A stretch of DNA of 64,000 nucleotides from Nocardioides sp. zg-1308 (GCF_013155375.1 NZ_JABJQY010000002.1:372001-436000); one strand, 5' to 3'; positions 15,608 to 24,304 are shown, counted from the stretch's first letter. Numbers and translations: made by a program. The notes: generated from the sequence alone by a model not told the origin.

Positions 15608-16258
15608 ATGGCCGCCCGCTCCGCCTCCTCCGTCGCCGATCCCGTGGCGTCGGCGGCCGCGCGCGTGAGCAAGCACGACAACCGCCGCGACCAGCTCGCG
15701 GAGTCCGCGCTGGTGACGCTCGGCAAGCTGGGCTACGCCCGGACCTCGCTGCGCGAGATCGCCCAGCACTCCCCCTTCTCGCACGGCGTCGTGCACTACT
15801 ACTTCGCCGACAAGCAGGAGCTCATCACCTACTGCGTGCGCTACTACAAGCGCAGCTGCGTGACCCGCTACGACGAGATCGTCGAGACCTCGACGTCGGC
15901 CGACGAGCTCCGGACGCGCTTCGCCGCCAAGCTCGCCGAGACCATCCGCGAGGAGGGTCCGATGCACCAGCTCTGGTACGACCTGCGCAACCAGTCGATG
16001 TTCGAGCCGGCGCTCCGGGAGGTGGTCCTCGAGATCGACGGCCAGCTCGAGGCGATGATCTGGCGGGTCGTCTCCCGCTACGCCACGCTCGCCGACCAGC
16101 AGCCCGCCGTCGACTCCTCCACCTGCTACGGCATGCTCGACGGGCTCTTCGCCCAGATCCTGCTCGCCTGGGCGGCCGGTCCCGTCGAGGCCCGCGAGGA
16201 CGCGCTCGCGGTGCTCACCGGCCGGGTCGACGCCCTGCTCCCGGCACTGCTGCGCTGA
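15608..16258 (+). CDS. TetR-family transcriptional regulator
   Basis: 216-residue repressor. HTH around residues 25-70: RRDQLAESALVTLGKLGYAR, TSLREIAQHSPFSHGVVHYY and FADKQELITYCV. The C-terminal ligand domain is undefined. ATG at 15608. It probably represses the divergent SDR/saccharopine-like/AMP ligase operon and itself through the TTGACA-type inverted repeat upstream, responding to an acyl-CoA or similar intermediate (inference). Confidence 0.93.
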   Translation: MAARSASSVADPVASAAARVSKHDNRRDQLAESALVTLGKLGYARTSLREIAQHSPFSHGVVHYYFADKQELITYCVRYYKRSCVTRYDEIVETSTSADELRTRFAAKLAETIREEGPMHQLWYDLRNQSMFEPALREVVLEIDGQLEAMIWRVVSRYATLADQQPAVDSSTCYGMLDGLFAQILLAWAAGPVEAREDALAVLTGRVDALLPALLR

Positions 16259-16304
16259 GCCGGTTCCGCCCCGTCCCTCAGGGGTCCCGGGCGATACTCG
16301 TCGG

Positions 16305-17042
16305 GTGCCCCGACCGACGACCTCGACCGTGCTGTCGTTCGTCGTGACCGCGGCGCTCCTGGCCGCGGTCGTCGTCTTCCACCCCTCCGCCCAGATGGGC
16401 TCCGTGCGCCGCCTCGTCGGCATCGGCGGCGAGCGCATCCTCCCGGCGCCGCCCATCGAGGCATCCCGGGGGGCGTACGCCTTCGCGGCCACGCAGCGCG
16501 GCTCGGACCAGCCGGTCGCCTGGGACCCGTGCTCGCCGGTGCCGTACGCCGTCAACCCGGCCGGGATGCCCGAGGGCGCGCGGGCGCTCGTCGACCGCGC
16601 CGTCAGCCGGATCTCGGCGGCCACCGGCCTGGCCTTCGAGGACGACGGCGACACGGACCGCCGGCCCTTCACCGGGTCGTTCGTCCCGCTCGGCGGGAGC
16701 CAGCCGGTCGTCATCGGCTGGGCCGACGACGTCGAGTTCCCCCAGCTCGAGGGAGCGGTCGCCGGCATCGGTGGCGCGGCCTCGGAGGAGGGCGGTCGCG
16801 GGCGTCGCTACTACGTGACCGGTGGCGTCGTGCTCGACATCGACGTGTTCACCGACGCCTCCGTCGACCAGGTGCCGCGGCTGATGGAGGCGATCGTGCT
16901 CCACGAGCTGGCCCACGTGGTCGGGCTCGACCACGTCGAGGAGCCGTTGGAGCTCATGTTCGCTGACAGCACCGGCCAGGTGGAGCTGGGGCCGGGCGAC
17001 CGCGAGGGACTGGCCCGCCTGGGCTCGGTGCCCTGCGGCTGA
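16305..17042 (+). CDS. Membrane-anchored matrixin-like zinc metalloprotease
   Basis: 245-residue protein starting at GTG 16305, with one N-terminal hydrophobic segment (residues about 8-26: signal anchor or signal peptide). The zinc site HELAHVVGLDHV puts ligands at His200, His204 and His210, the HExxHxxGxxH metzincin signature. An upstream CSPVPYAVNPAGMP stretch and RAVSRISAATGLAFEDDG are typical of bacterial matrixin-like proteases. An extracellular role is inferred. Confidence 0.9.
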   Translation: MPRPTTSTVLSFVVTAALLAAVVVFHPSAQMGSVRRLVGIGGERILPAPPIEASRGAYAFAATQRGSDQPVAWDPCSPVPYAVNPAGMPEGARALVDRAVSRISAATGLAFEDDGDTDRRPFTGSFVPLGGSQPVVIGWADDVEFPQLEGAVAGIGGAASEEGGRGRRYYVTGGVVLDIDVFTDASVDQVPRLMEAIVLHELAHVVGLDHVEEPLELMFADSTGQVELGPGDREGLARLGSVPCG

Positions 17043-17054
17043 CCCGGACGTGCC

Positions 17055-17085
17055 GAGGGGGCCGGCTCACCGAGCCGACCCCCTC
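17055..17085. terminator. Bidirectional hairpin between convergent genes
   Basis: GAGGGGG-C-CGGCTC (17055-17068), loop ACC, then GAGCCG-A-CCCCCTC (17072-17085): 13 pairs with a single C/A mismatch. It lies between the stops of the protease and dps, so it can serve both. No T-tract, as is common in actinobacteria. Confidence 0.7.
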
Positions 17086-17104
17086 CGACGTGTTGCTGCG
17101 CTGC

Positions 17105-17635
17105 TCACTCGCTCCAGGAGCGGGGCAGGCTGCTGTTGGCGACGCGGTTCTCCGCGTCGATCATCCACGCGAGCTGCTCGAGGCGCTCGAGGATCGCGTG
17201 GATCATGTCGGCGGACGTCGGGTCCTCGGCGTCCACCTCGTCGTGGATGCGGCGACCCGTGCCCGCGACGGCGTAGAGCGCGGCGACGATGAGGTCGACG
17301 CAGTCGCCGGTGTTGACCTCGTCGGAGGGGAACTCCGGCAGCGAGGTCTGGGCCGCCACGGACTTCGCCCGGGCGTCGGGGGTGACGTACACGGCGCGCA
17401 TGCGCTCGGCGACGTCGTCGGAGAACCCGCGTGCGGCCTCGACGACCTCGTCGAGGACGAGGTGGAGGTCGCGGAAGTTCTTGCCGACCACGTTCCAGTG
17501 GGCCTGCTTGCCCTGGATGTGGAGGTCGGTCAGGTCGACGAGCAGCTGCTGCAGGTGTCCGGCGAGACGCTCGGAGGCCTGGAAGGCAGGGTGGGAGGTG
17601 TGGGTCGCGGAGGTCCGGTTGGCCGTCTGGGTCAT
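17105..17635 (-). CDS. dps: Dps-family DNA-binding ferritin-like protein
   Basis: 176-residue Dps protein that stores iron and protects DNA from oxidative damage. The ferroxidase region reads LHIQGKQAHWNVVGKNFRDL followed by HLVLDEVVEAARGFSDDVAER, and WMIDAENR lies near the C-terminus. Start at ATG 17633-17635 with GAGGAAG upstream. A sequence resembling the DtxR/IdeR iron box lies about 70 bp upstream. Confidence 0.95.
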   Translation of the reverse strand: MTQTANRTSATHTSHPAFQASERLAGHLQQLLVDLTDLHIQGKQAHWNVVGKNFRDLHLVLDEVVEAARGFSDDVAERMRAVYVTPDARAKSVAAQTSLPEFPSDEVNTGDCVDLIVAALYAVAGTGRRIHDEVDAEDPTSADMIHAILERLEQLAWMIDAENRVANSSLPRSWSE

Positions 17636-17703
17636 GGGAGCTTCCTCTCTGTCGGCTCTGTCGGTCGGCACCTACTCAACACCCTTTTCTTGAACGATTC
17701 CAG

Positions 17704-17722
17704 TAAGGAGAGGCTGACCTAC
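17704..17722. promoter_or_regulatory. Possible IdeR/DtxR iron box upstream of dps
   Basis: TAAGGAGAGGCTGACCTAC matches the 19-bp iron-box consensus TTAGGTTAGGCTAACCTAA at 14 positions, including the AGGCT core and ACCTA right arm. It sits 69 bp upstream of the dps start. Iron-dependent control of ferritin-like genes by IdeR is established in mycobacteria; control here is inference. Confidence 0.4.
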
Positions 17723-17761
17723 GCCTTGCCTGTCGGCCGGCGTTGCCCAGCCGACCGCGGC

Positions 17762-18517
17762 TCAGCCGACCGGCACGGCGCCGGGCGCCACGCACGCGGC
17801 GTACATCCCGAGCATCGGCTCCCCCGCCGCGTTGGTCGGCCGTGACCCGGTCATCGCCCTGAGCAGCCGGACGTCCTTCTCGCCCGTCACGGGATGGCTG
17901 TCCACCACGGCGCACCGCGGGACCGGCCCGCCGACGCGCAGGCGTGCCTGTCCGGCGGCGACCTCCGTGCCGAGCCACGTGTCCTCGACGAACGGCTCGT
18001 CGGTCTCCACCACGAGCGTGGCGCGGAACCGCCCCGCCTCGCGGACCAGGGCCGGGTGAGCGGCGGTCCGCGCGAGGTGCTCGATCGAGGCGGTGCCGAC
18101 GAGCGTCACGGGCGCGTTGAAGACGACGCCGCCCCGCGGCGCGGCTGCGAGGCGCACGTCGCGCCCGAGATGGTCGGACACGAGGCCGGCGTGCGGGCCG
18201 TCCGTCAGCGCCAGGTCGACCGGTCGGCCCCAGTAGTCGCAGGTCACGGTCTCGCCGGTGGCCACCGGCTCCGCGGCGACCGAGTCCCCCGAGGGCAGCG
18301 TCATCGACAGCACCGGTCCCTCGGTGCGTGCCACGACCCCGATCAGCGACGGGTGCTGGACCGTACGCAGCACGCGCCGCGCGACGACGTCGACCAGGCA
18401 CCACTGCCGGTCCCCGACCGGGCCCTGCTCGTCGAGCCGGACGTGGTCGAGGCCGAGGTGGCGCATGCCCTTGACCGGCGCGAAGCCGACCGCGCGGACG
18501 ACCAGCTCGGGAGGCAC
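17762..18517 (-). CDS. MOSC domain protein (YcbX-like)
   Basis: 251 residues with an N-terminal beta-barrel part (VRAVGFAPVKGMRHLGLDHVR...) and a C-terminal MOSC domain, in which GGPVPRCAVVDSHPVTGEKD supplies the conserved cysteine that binds molybdenum cofactor. YcbX-like members reduce N-hydroxylated compounds or supply sulfur to Moco. GTG start at 18515-18517. Confidence 0.9.
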   Translation of the reverse strand: MPPELVVRAVGFAPVKGMRHLGLDHVRLDEQGPVGDRQWCLVDVVARRVLRTVQHPSLIGVVARTEGPVLSMTLPSGDSVAAEPVATGETVTCDYWGRPVDLALTDGPHAGLVSDHLGRDVRLAAAPRGGVVFNAPVTLVGTASIEHLARTAAHPALVREAGRFRATLVVETDEPFVEDTWLGTEVAAGQARLRVGGPVPRCAVVDSHPVTGEKDVRLLRAMTGSRPTNAAGEPMLGMYAACVAPGAVPVG

Positions 18518-18539
18518 GGTCCTCAGTCTGGCAGCGGGC

Positions 18540-19181
18540 TCAGTCGTCGCGCTCGGTCCGCAGCACCTCGCCGGTGCGGGCGTCGACCTCGACCGTGGTC
18601 TCGCCGGGCCGGTCCTCGTCGAGCACGACCTCCCAGACCGCGGCGCCGTCGTCCTCGGACAGCTCGACGGTCGACACCGAGCCGCGCACCGCGGCGAGGG
18701 CGGCCTCGATCGCCGCCAGGTGGTCGACGGGCACGTCGAGGAGGCGCTCGCGCTCGGCGGCCTCCTGCGGGTCGTCGTCGGGCTCGGCCACCGGGTCGCC
18801 GACGACGGTCGTGGCGTCGGCGGAGAGCTCCACCTCGTTCTCGACGCCGTCGGGCGTCACGACCGTGACGGACCAGGCACCGTCGTCGAGCTCGATCGCG
18901 AAGACCGTCCCGTCCACCTCGCCGAGCGCAGTCCGGGCCGCAAGCCCGGCCTTCGTGTCGCCCGCCGGAGCGCCTGCACCCGTGCCGCCGTCCTCCGCGC
19001 CCGACCCGCCGTCACCCGGCTCGTCCTGCGGGTCCTCGGCTCCTCCGCCCTCGTCCGCTGCCGGCGCGTCGGGCCGGTCCGCCGGAGGCTCGTCGTCGTC
19101 GCTGCACGCAGCCAGGCCGAGCGAGAGCGCGAGGAGCAGCGGGCCCGTCGCGACGACGGACGCGCGTCGGCTGCGGTTCAC
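18540..19181 (-). CDS. Secreted PepSY-like lipoprotein
   Basis: 213 residues from a GTG start. The signal peptide ends in lipobox LGLAAC (Cys about 26), then a long low-complexity acidic/Gly linker and two PepSY-like segments; the last (AVWEVVLDEDRPGETTVEVD, then ARTGEVLRTERDD) has the typical V-D-A-x-T-G-E-V ending. PepSY domains are thought to modulate proteases or bind peptides. The DinB-like gene at 19195-19695 lies 13 bp upstream on the same strand. Confidence 0.85.
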   Translation of the reverse strand: MNRSRRASVVATGPLLLALSLGLAACSDDDEPPADRPDAPAADEGGGAEDPQDEPGDGGSGAEDGGTGAGAPAGDTKAGLAARTALGEVDGTVFAIELDDGAWSVTVVTPDGVENEVELSADATTVVGDPVAEPDDDPQEAAERERLLDVPVDHLAAIEAALAAVRGSVSTVELSEDDGAAVWEVVLDEDRPGETTVEVDARTGEVLRTERDD

Positions 19182-19194
19182 GGCGGACCTCCGG

Positions 19195-19695
19195 TCAGGA
19201 CCGGAGCAGGCCCTTGACGTACGCCGCCTGCCCGAGGTGCTGCAGGCAGTCGCCCTGGATGCTGATCAACCGCTGCCCGGCGGTGACGGGCGGGTCCCAG
19301 CTCTGGTCGACCTCGCGCTCGAGCTCCGCCTCGTCGACGGTCTGCAGGTAGCGCGCGGTCGCCAGGGTGACCTCGTGGTGGTAGTCCACGAGCAGTGCGG
19401 GGTCCTCGATGCGGATGGCGTCGACCTGCTCGCTGCTGTGCCCGTAGCCGATGTCGTCGGTGCCGTTGGGCAGGCCGAAGCGGTCCTGGAACCTCTCCCA
19501 CACCTGCGACTCACCGGCCAGGTGGGCGACGTGGTCGTCCTGGACCCGTGCGAGGTGCCACAGCAGCCAGCCGACCGGGTTGCCGGTGCCGCCCGGGCGG
19601 TGGTGCAGGGTCTCCTCGTCGAGGTCCTCGGCCACGCTCGCGTAGAGCTCGGTGATGCGGCCGAAGCCCTCGGTCAGCACGCCGCGGACATCCAT
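19195..19695 (-). CDS. DinB-superfamily protein (DUF664/mycothiol-transferase-like)
   Basis: 166 residues forming a predicted four-helix bundle. Metal-binding histidines sit in WLLWHLARVQDDHVAHLAGE and IQGDCLQHLGQAAYVKG. Actinobacterial relatives use mycothiol in detoxification; thiol and substrate are not readable. The start at 19695 follows the 79-residue hypothetical gene by seven bp, suggesting co-transcription. Confidence 0.88.
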   Translation of the reverse strand: MDVRGVLTEGFGRITELYASVAEDLDEETLHHRPGGTGNPVGWLLWHLARVQDDHVAHLAGESQVWERFQDRFGLPNGTDDIGYGHSSEQVDAIRIEDPALLVDYHHEVTLATARYLQTVDEAELEREVDQSWDPPVTAGQRLISIQGDCLQHLGQAAYVKGLLRS

Positions 19696-19702
19696 GGCCG
19701 CG

Positions 19703-19942
19703 TCACTCCACCGGCGTCGCGGACCGGACCTGCGGTGCGCTCGACTGCTCGTCCTTCATGCCGTCGATCTCGGCGAGGATGCGCTCGCGCTCGTCGTCGT
19801 CGAGGCGTACGCCGGCCTTCTGCAGGCCGTCGTCGAGCTGCCGGGCGATGATGCCGTCCTCGGCGCTGTACTCCCAGGAGCTCACCTCCTCGACCACGCG
19901 CTGAGCTGCCTCGATCGCTGCCTGCTGCACTTCGTCGGTCAT
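19703..19942 (-). CDS. Small hypothetical protein
   Basis: 79-residue acidic protein, MTDEVQQAAIEAAQRVVEEV..., with two likely helices and a repeated D-D-E-R-E-R-I pattern. No recognised family. Start at ATG 19940-19942. It precedes the DinB-like gene by seven bp. It shares its frame with a longer antisense-looking ORF inside the neighbouring serine hydrolase, which I disregard. Confidence 0.65.
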   Translation of the reverse strand: MTDEVQQAAIEAAQRVVEEVSSWEYSAEDGIIARQLDDGLQKAGVRLDDDERERILAEIDGMKDEQSSAPQVRSATPVE

Positions 19943-20016
19943 GCGCTCCACCGTAACGAGGGCACTGGCACGCACCACGCCCGTCGGGGTGTCCCATCCC
20001 CCGGACCCGGCTCCGC

Positions 20017-21153
20017 TCAGGCCGCCGACACCCTCCAGAACGCCTGCAACAGCTCGAGCACGGACCCGTCGAGCCCGGCCTGGCTGAGCAGGACCGCGAC
20101 GACGCCCTCGCGCGGGTGGACGTACGCCGACGTGCCCGTGCCGCCGACCCAGCCGTAGCGGCCGACGACGTTCCACGGGTCGATGAGCTCGGTGTCGACG
20201 CCGCCGCCGAACCCCCAGCCCTGGCCGTCGAGGAAGAAGCCGCCCATCTCGCGGTGCTGCGCACTGACCTGGTCGGTCGTCATCCGGCGCACCGCCTCCG
20301 CCGACAGCACGCGGCCGTCCGGGCTCTCGCCCTCGGCGAGCAGCATCCGGCCGAAGGCGAGCCAGTCGTCGACGGTGGTCACCAGGCCGCCGCTGCCGGA
20401 CGGGAAGGAGGGCATCGTGGTGAAGACGCCGTCGGGCTCGTCGCTGACCTGCAGCACGCCGGCGTCGTCGTGGCTGTAGAGCGTGGTGAAGCGGTCGAGG
20501 CTCTCGGGCGGCACGGAGAAGCCGGTGTCGACCATCCCGAGCGGCTCGAGCAGGCGCTCGGCCATGAGGTCCGGGAGGTCCTGACCGGCGGCGCGGGCGA
20601 GCAGCACGCCGAGGACGTCGTAGGACGCGTTGTAGGTCCAGCCGTCGCCGGGCTGGTGCATGAGCGGGATCTCCGCGAGCCGGCGCATCCACTCGTCGGG
20701 AGGCGGCACCTCGCCGATGTCGTCGGAGGCCTGGCCCAGCCGCTCGAGCAGGAGCGGCACGACGGTGGAGTCCCAGGTGGCGAAGCCGTGGCCGGCCGTC
20801 CCGGTGAGCAGGTGCCGGGCGGTGATCGGGCGCTCGCACGCGACCGTGTCGTCCAGCTCGCTCCCCAGCGTCCGCAGCACCCGCGGCTCGGCGAGCTCGG
20901 GCAGCAGGTCGGCGACCGGGGCGTCGAGGTCGAGCCGCCCCTCGTCGACCAGCACCATCGCCAGGGCGGCGGTGACGGGCTTGGTGATCGAGGCGCCGCG
21001 GAAGATCGAGCCGCGCTCCATCGGCCTGCCGCTCGTGCCCTGCCGACCGAGGGCCACGACCTCCTCCTCGTCATGACGTGCGACGAGGGCCACGAGCCCC
21101 GGGATCGCGCCGGAGTCGACGTGCGGGCGGAGGGCAGCCTCGAGGTCAGCCAT
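20017..21153 (-). CDS. Serine hydrolase, beta-lactamase/class C-like
   Basis: 378 residues of the beta-lactamase-related (Pfam Beta-lactamase, EstB/class C-like) family. Nucleophile motif SITK at residues 55-58, tyrosine motif WTYNASYDVLG, and a C-terminal GWVGGTGTSAYVHP in the K/H-T-G position. No signal peptide is seen, so it is probably a cytoplasmic esterase or peptidase rather than a true beta-lactamase. Confidence 0.92.
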   Translation of the reverse strand: MADLEAALRPHVDSGAIPGLVALVARHDEEEVVALGRQGTSGRPMERGSIFRGASITKPVTAALAMVLVDEGRLDLDAPVADLLPELAEPRVLRTLGSELDDTVACERPITARHLLTGTAGHGFATWDSTVVPLLLERLGQASDDIGEVPPPDEWMRRLAEIPLMHQPGDGWTYNASYDVLGVLLARAAGQDLPDLMAERLLEPLGMVDTGFSVPPESLDRFTTLYSHDDAGVLQVSDEPDGVFTTMPSFPSGSGGLVTTVDDWLAFGRMLLAEGESPDGRVLSAEAVRRMTTDQVSAQHREMGGFFLDGQGWGFGGGVDTELIDPWNVVGRYGWVGGTGTSAYVHPREGVVAVLLSQAGLDGSVLELLQAFWRVSAA

Positions 21154-21171
21154 GCTCCGACCGTACGCCGG

Positions 21172-21792
21172 TCAGGCCGGGGTCCGCTCGCGTCGGCGGC
21201 CGACCGCCCCCGCGCGGACGTACACCACCGTCGTGACGACGTTGAGCAGCACGGCCGTGCCGACGTAGAGCGCGAGGTTGAGCCCCGGCACGGCGTCGGG
21301 AGGGAGGGTGTAGGCCATCACGACCCGGGCCGCGGCGTCGACCAGGGTGCCGATCGCCCAGAGGATGCTCGAGGTCCGCCACATCCGGCGCCACCACGCC
21401 TCGCGCTCCCACAGGCCCTCCCAGTCCCCCGGCCAGCCGAGGCGGCCCTCGACCATCGGCCGGGCGAACTGGTAGGCCAGCGGGCGGTCCGCCCACCGCA
21501 GGCTGGCGAGGAACCAGGCGCCGACACCCCCGGTGACCAGCGCGTCCTTGGCGAGCAGGAACCGCTCGTCGCCCGGCACGAGCGAGATCGCGAAGCTCGC
21601 GAACAGCAGGACGGTGAAGAAGGCCTCGAGCCCGCCCGGCCGACTGCCCCGCACCAGCGCGACACAGGCCGGCACCAGCGAGAGGACCGCGCCGACGACG
21701 AGCGCCGCGTAGACGCTGACCCCGAGGTGGCGCAACAGGTAGTAGAGCGCGGTCGACCCGACGATGCCGACGACCGGCCGCAGCAGCGTCAC
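21172..21792 (-). CDS. VC0807-like integral membrane protein
   Basis: 206-residue protein with five or six hydrophobic segments; it includes RPMVEGRLGWPGDWEGLWER and WRRMWRTSSILWAIG between helices, as in VC0807-type proteins of unknown function. The GTG start (21790-21792) overlaps the TetR stop (GTGA), so it is co-expressed with and probably controlled by that TetR. Confidence 0.8.
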   Translation of the reverse strand: MTLLRPVVGIVGSTALYYLLRHLGVSVYAALVVGAVLSLVPACVALVRGSRPGGLEAFFTVLLFASFAISLVPGDERFLLAKDALVTGGVGAWFLASLRWADRPLAYQFARPMVEGRLGWPGDWEGLWEREAWWRRMWRTSSILWAIGTLVDAAARVVMAYTLPPDAVPGLNLALYVGTAVLLNVVTTVVYVRAGAVGRRRERTPA

Positions 21793-22379
21793 GGGTCCGC
21801 CCGGGTCGCGCGGTCGAACAGCTCGACCAGCTCGGCGGCGTACGCCGCGCAGTCCAGGCCCGGGTCGGCCTGCAGCTGCAGCGGCACCCCCTCGACGGCC
21901 CGCTGGACGGTCGCCGCCACCACGCGGACGTCGAAGTCCCGCAGCTCGCCTGCCTCCTGCCCCTGCCGCAGGATCCGCTCGAGGTGGCTGGCGTCGCTCG
22001 GTCCGACCGGGCCGCCGGCGCCCCACGCCCCGGACAGCACGACCTGCAGGAGGGCGCTCATCTGCGCGCGGTGGCTGTCGGCGTGGCCCACGACCCCCTC
22101 GACGTACGCCCGCAGCCGACCGCGCGCCGTCGTCTCGGCGCCCACCAGGGCGCCGACGTGCTCGCCGATCCCGCTGACCACGTGCTCCACCAAGGCTGCG
22201 ACGAGCTCGTCCTTGCCGGCGAAGTGGTAGGAGATCAGCCGGGTGCTCGACAGACCTGCACGCTCGGCGATGCGGGCGAAGCTCGCCCGGGCGAAGCCCT
22301 CCTCGGCGATGACCTCGATGGTCGCGTCGAGGATCTGCGCACGCCGTGCCGCGGAGGTGGCGGAGCGAGTTACTGACAC
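21789..22379 (-). CDS. TetR-family regulator, probably leaderless
   Basis: 196 residues; HTH in RRAQILDATIEVIAEEGFAR, ASFARIAERAGLSSTRLISY and FAGKDELVAALV. It begins with GTG at 22377-22379. A TACTTT -10-like hexamer on the minus strand ends six bases before that GTG and there is no Shine-Dalgarno, so the mRNA is probably leaderless. The inverted repeat TTACT-N6-AGTAA covers the start codon and suggests autorepression. Confidence 0.9.
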   Translation of the reverse strand: MSVTRSATSAARRAQILDATIEVIAEEGFARASFARIAERAGLSSTRLISYHFAGKDELVAALVEHVVSGIGEHVGALVGAETTARGRLRAYVEGVVGHADSHRAQMSALLQVVLSGAWGAGGPVGPSDASHLERILRQGQEAGELRDFDVRVVAATVQRAVEGVPLQLQADPGLDCAAYAAELVELFDRATRADP

Positions 22380-22392
22380 GAGTAAAAAGTAC
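22370..22392 (-). promoter_or_regulatory. Leaderless TetR promoter with overlapping operator
   Basis: TTACT (22370-22374), six bases, AGTAA (22381-22385) make a 16-bp inverted repeat across the GTG start. On the minus strand TACTTT (22392-22387) fits the actinobacterial TANNNT -10, six bases from the start codon. Confidence 0.5.
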
Positions 22393-22473
22393 GTCGGTCA
22401 GGTAAGACTGTCCAGCGACGACGAACGGACGCCCGAGTGCGTCCGCGTCACCTGCCGGGTCAGGAGAGTCGGG

Positions 22474-22695
22474 TCAGAGGTGCTGCATCTTGGCGAAGGG
22501 CGGCTTGATCCGCACCGCCTGGGAGCCGAAGTCGACGGTCACGGCGTGACTGTCGACCTTGGTCACCGTGCCGAGACCGTAGAGGTCATGGGACACCCGG
22601 TCGCCGATGTCGTAGTTCTCCACGACGACCTCGGGGGCGGGAGCGAAGGGGCTGCTCTTCAGGTGTTTCGGCCGCGAGCCGCTCGGGTTGCTCAT
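22474..22695 (-). CDS. Small conserved beta-rich (KOW/Tudor-like) protein
   Basis: 73 residues. After a basic N-terminus it reads YDIGDRVSHDLYGLGTVTKV and SHAVTVDFGSQAVRIKPP, a small SH3-like barrel of the type seen in CarD/UvrD tails and short actinobacterial proteins. Function unknown. ATG at 22693-22695. Monocistronic. Confidence 0.75.
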   Translation of the reverse strand: MSNPSGSRPKHLKSSPFAPAPEVVVENYDIGDRVSHDLYGLGTVTKVDSHAVTVDFGSQAVRIKPPFAKMQHL

Positions 22696-22740
22696 CTGAC
22701 CCAGTATGCGCCCTTACGGGTGGGATCGGCACCTTCTTGA

Positions 22741-23406
22741 CTAACCCGAGACGAGCCGGACGGGGCCGTGCGTGAACTTCGCCTCCCAGTCGACGACCTT
22801 CCAGCCGCCGCCGACGGGCACCAGGACGTACGTCGCGTCGCGGGTCACCGGGAGCAGCGAGTGGCGGCCCGTGTCGTCGCCTCGCTCCTCCAGCACCAGG
22901 CCCGTCTCGAGCGCGAACGACAGGCTCAGCGCGTCACCCTCGCGCCGCGCGGTCGCCGGTCCGACGGTGGTCCCGTAGACGAAGGGGCCGTCGTCCGCGC
23001 GCTGGTAGCCGCGCGGCACCCGGCGTACGTCGTGGAGCGTGAGGCCGTCGACGTCCGCGCGCTCGCGCCACCGCTCCAGCGCGGACGTCGTCAGGACGGC
23101 GCGCACGCTGCGGAGGTCGCGCTCGTCCTGCTCGGGCACCGGCAGCGCGAGCGACGTCCGCTCCTGCGCGAAGGCGAGGTCGGCGAGCATGCAGTAGGCC
23201 GCCATCACCTGCTCGGCGCCGAACTCGTCGGCGGCCGGGCCGGTGAACGGCTCGGCACCCGGGACGCAGGGCAGCGGCTCGTCGACGGCCTCGGTGGTGG
23301 CGGGGCCGGCGCTGGGCGTCGGCTCCGGCTCGGCCCTCTGCTCCGGCTCGCCGCCGCACGCGGCGAGGGCGACGACCAGCGCGGCACCCAGGACTGCTCC
23401 TCGCAC
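22741..23406 (-). CDS. Hypothetical lipoprotein
   Basis: 221 residues from a GTG start. Signal peptide with lipobox VALAAC (Cys about 17), then a Pro/Glu/Thr linker, then a globular domain with no recognised family; the C-terminus VLVPVGGGWKVVDWEAKFTH resembles the end of NTF2-like domains of secreted actinobacterial proteins. Ends with TAG. Confidence 0.78.
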   Translation of the reverse strand: MRGAVLGAALVVALAACGGEPEQRAEPEPTPSAGPATTEAVDEPLPCVPGAEPFTGPAADEFGAEQVMAAYCMLADLAFAQERTSLALPVPEQDERDLRSVRAVLTTSALERWRERADVDGLTLHDVRRVPRGYQRADDGPFVYGTTVGPATARREGDALSLSFALETGLVLEERGDDTGRHSLLPVTRDATYVLVPVGGGWKVVDWEAKFTHGPVRLVSG

Positions 23407-23464
23407 GAGGCACCTCCCTTCCTCGACAGGCAGGCTAGTCGCGATACCGCACTACGCTCGCGGC

Positions 23465-24304
23465 ATGGACACACGTGTCGGGGCCCCCGTCGCCCTGGTG
23501 ACCGGAGGCTCGTCCGGGATCGGCGAGAGCACCGCCCTCGCCCTCCTGGACCGGGGCTTCACGGTGTACGCCGTCGCCCGCCGCGTCGACCGGATGGCCC
23601 CGCTCGCCGAGGCAGGCGCACACACCTTCGCCATGGACGTCACCGACGACGACTCGATGGTCGCCGGCATCGCCCGCATCATCGAGCAGCAGGGACGCAT
23701 CGACGTCCTGGTCAACAACGCCGGCTACGGGTCGTACGGCGCCGTCGAGGACGTGCCGATCGAGGAAGCGCGGCGGCAGTTCGAGGTCAACGTCTTCGGC
23801 CTCGCCCGCCTGGTCCAGCTCGTCACGCCACACATGCGCGCGCGACGCTCGGGCCGGATCGTCAACATCTCCTCGATCGGCGGGAAGTTCTACGAGCCGT
23901 TCGGCGCCTGGTACCACGCGACCAAGTTCGCGGTGGAGGGCTTCAGCGACAGCCTGCGCATGGAGCTGCGGCCCTTCGGCATCCAGGTCGTGCTCATCGA
24001 GCCGGGCCCGATCCTCACCGAGTGGAACGAGATCGCCCGCGACTCCCTGCTCGAGCGCTCGGGGTCCGGGGCGTACGCCACCCACGCCCGCAAGGCGCAC
24101 GAGGTGCTCACCGAGTTCGACAGGCCCGGCCGCGCCTCGACGCCCGAGGAGGTGGCGGACAAGATCGTCAAGGCTGCGACCACGCGGCGACCGGCCGCCC
24201 GCTACCCGGTCGGCAAGGGCGCCCGGCTGATCACCACCTCGCGCGACCTGCTGCCGGACCGGGTGTTCGACCAGGTCGTGGGGCGGACGTTCGGGGTGCG
24301 CTAG
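23465..24304 (+). CDS. Short-chain dehydrogenase/reductase
   Basis: 279 residues. Cofactor motif TGGSSGIGE, ARRVDR after beta-2 favouring NADP(H), NNAGYG, Ser in VNISSIGG and Tyr/Lys in YHATK. The long C-terminal part resembles SDRs of the DltE/oxidoreductase group. The stop is followed directly by the GTG of the kinase gene, so the two are one operon. Confidence 0.93.
   Translation: MDTRVGAPVALVTGGSSGIGESTALALLDRGFTVYAVARRVDRMAPLAEAGAHTFAMDVTDDDSMVAGIARIIEQQGRIDVLVNNAGYGSYGAVEDVPIEEARRQFEVNVFGLARLVQLVTPHMRARRSGRIVNISSIGGKFYEPFGAWYHATKFAVEGFSDSLRMELRPFGIQVVLIEPGPILTEWNEIARDSLLERSGSGAYATHARKAHEVLTEFDRPGRASTPEEVADKIVKAATTRRPAARYPVGKGARLITTSRDLLPDRVFDQVVGRTFGVR

Noticed and set aside
20017..20839. 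Possible extension of the 79-residue hypothetical protein by an upstream frame
   Set aside because: The extended frame runs through the serine hydrolase gene out of phase and is low-complexity Arg/Ala sequence; the local ATG at 19942 is adequate.
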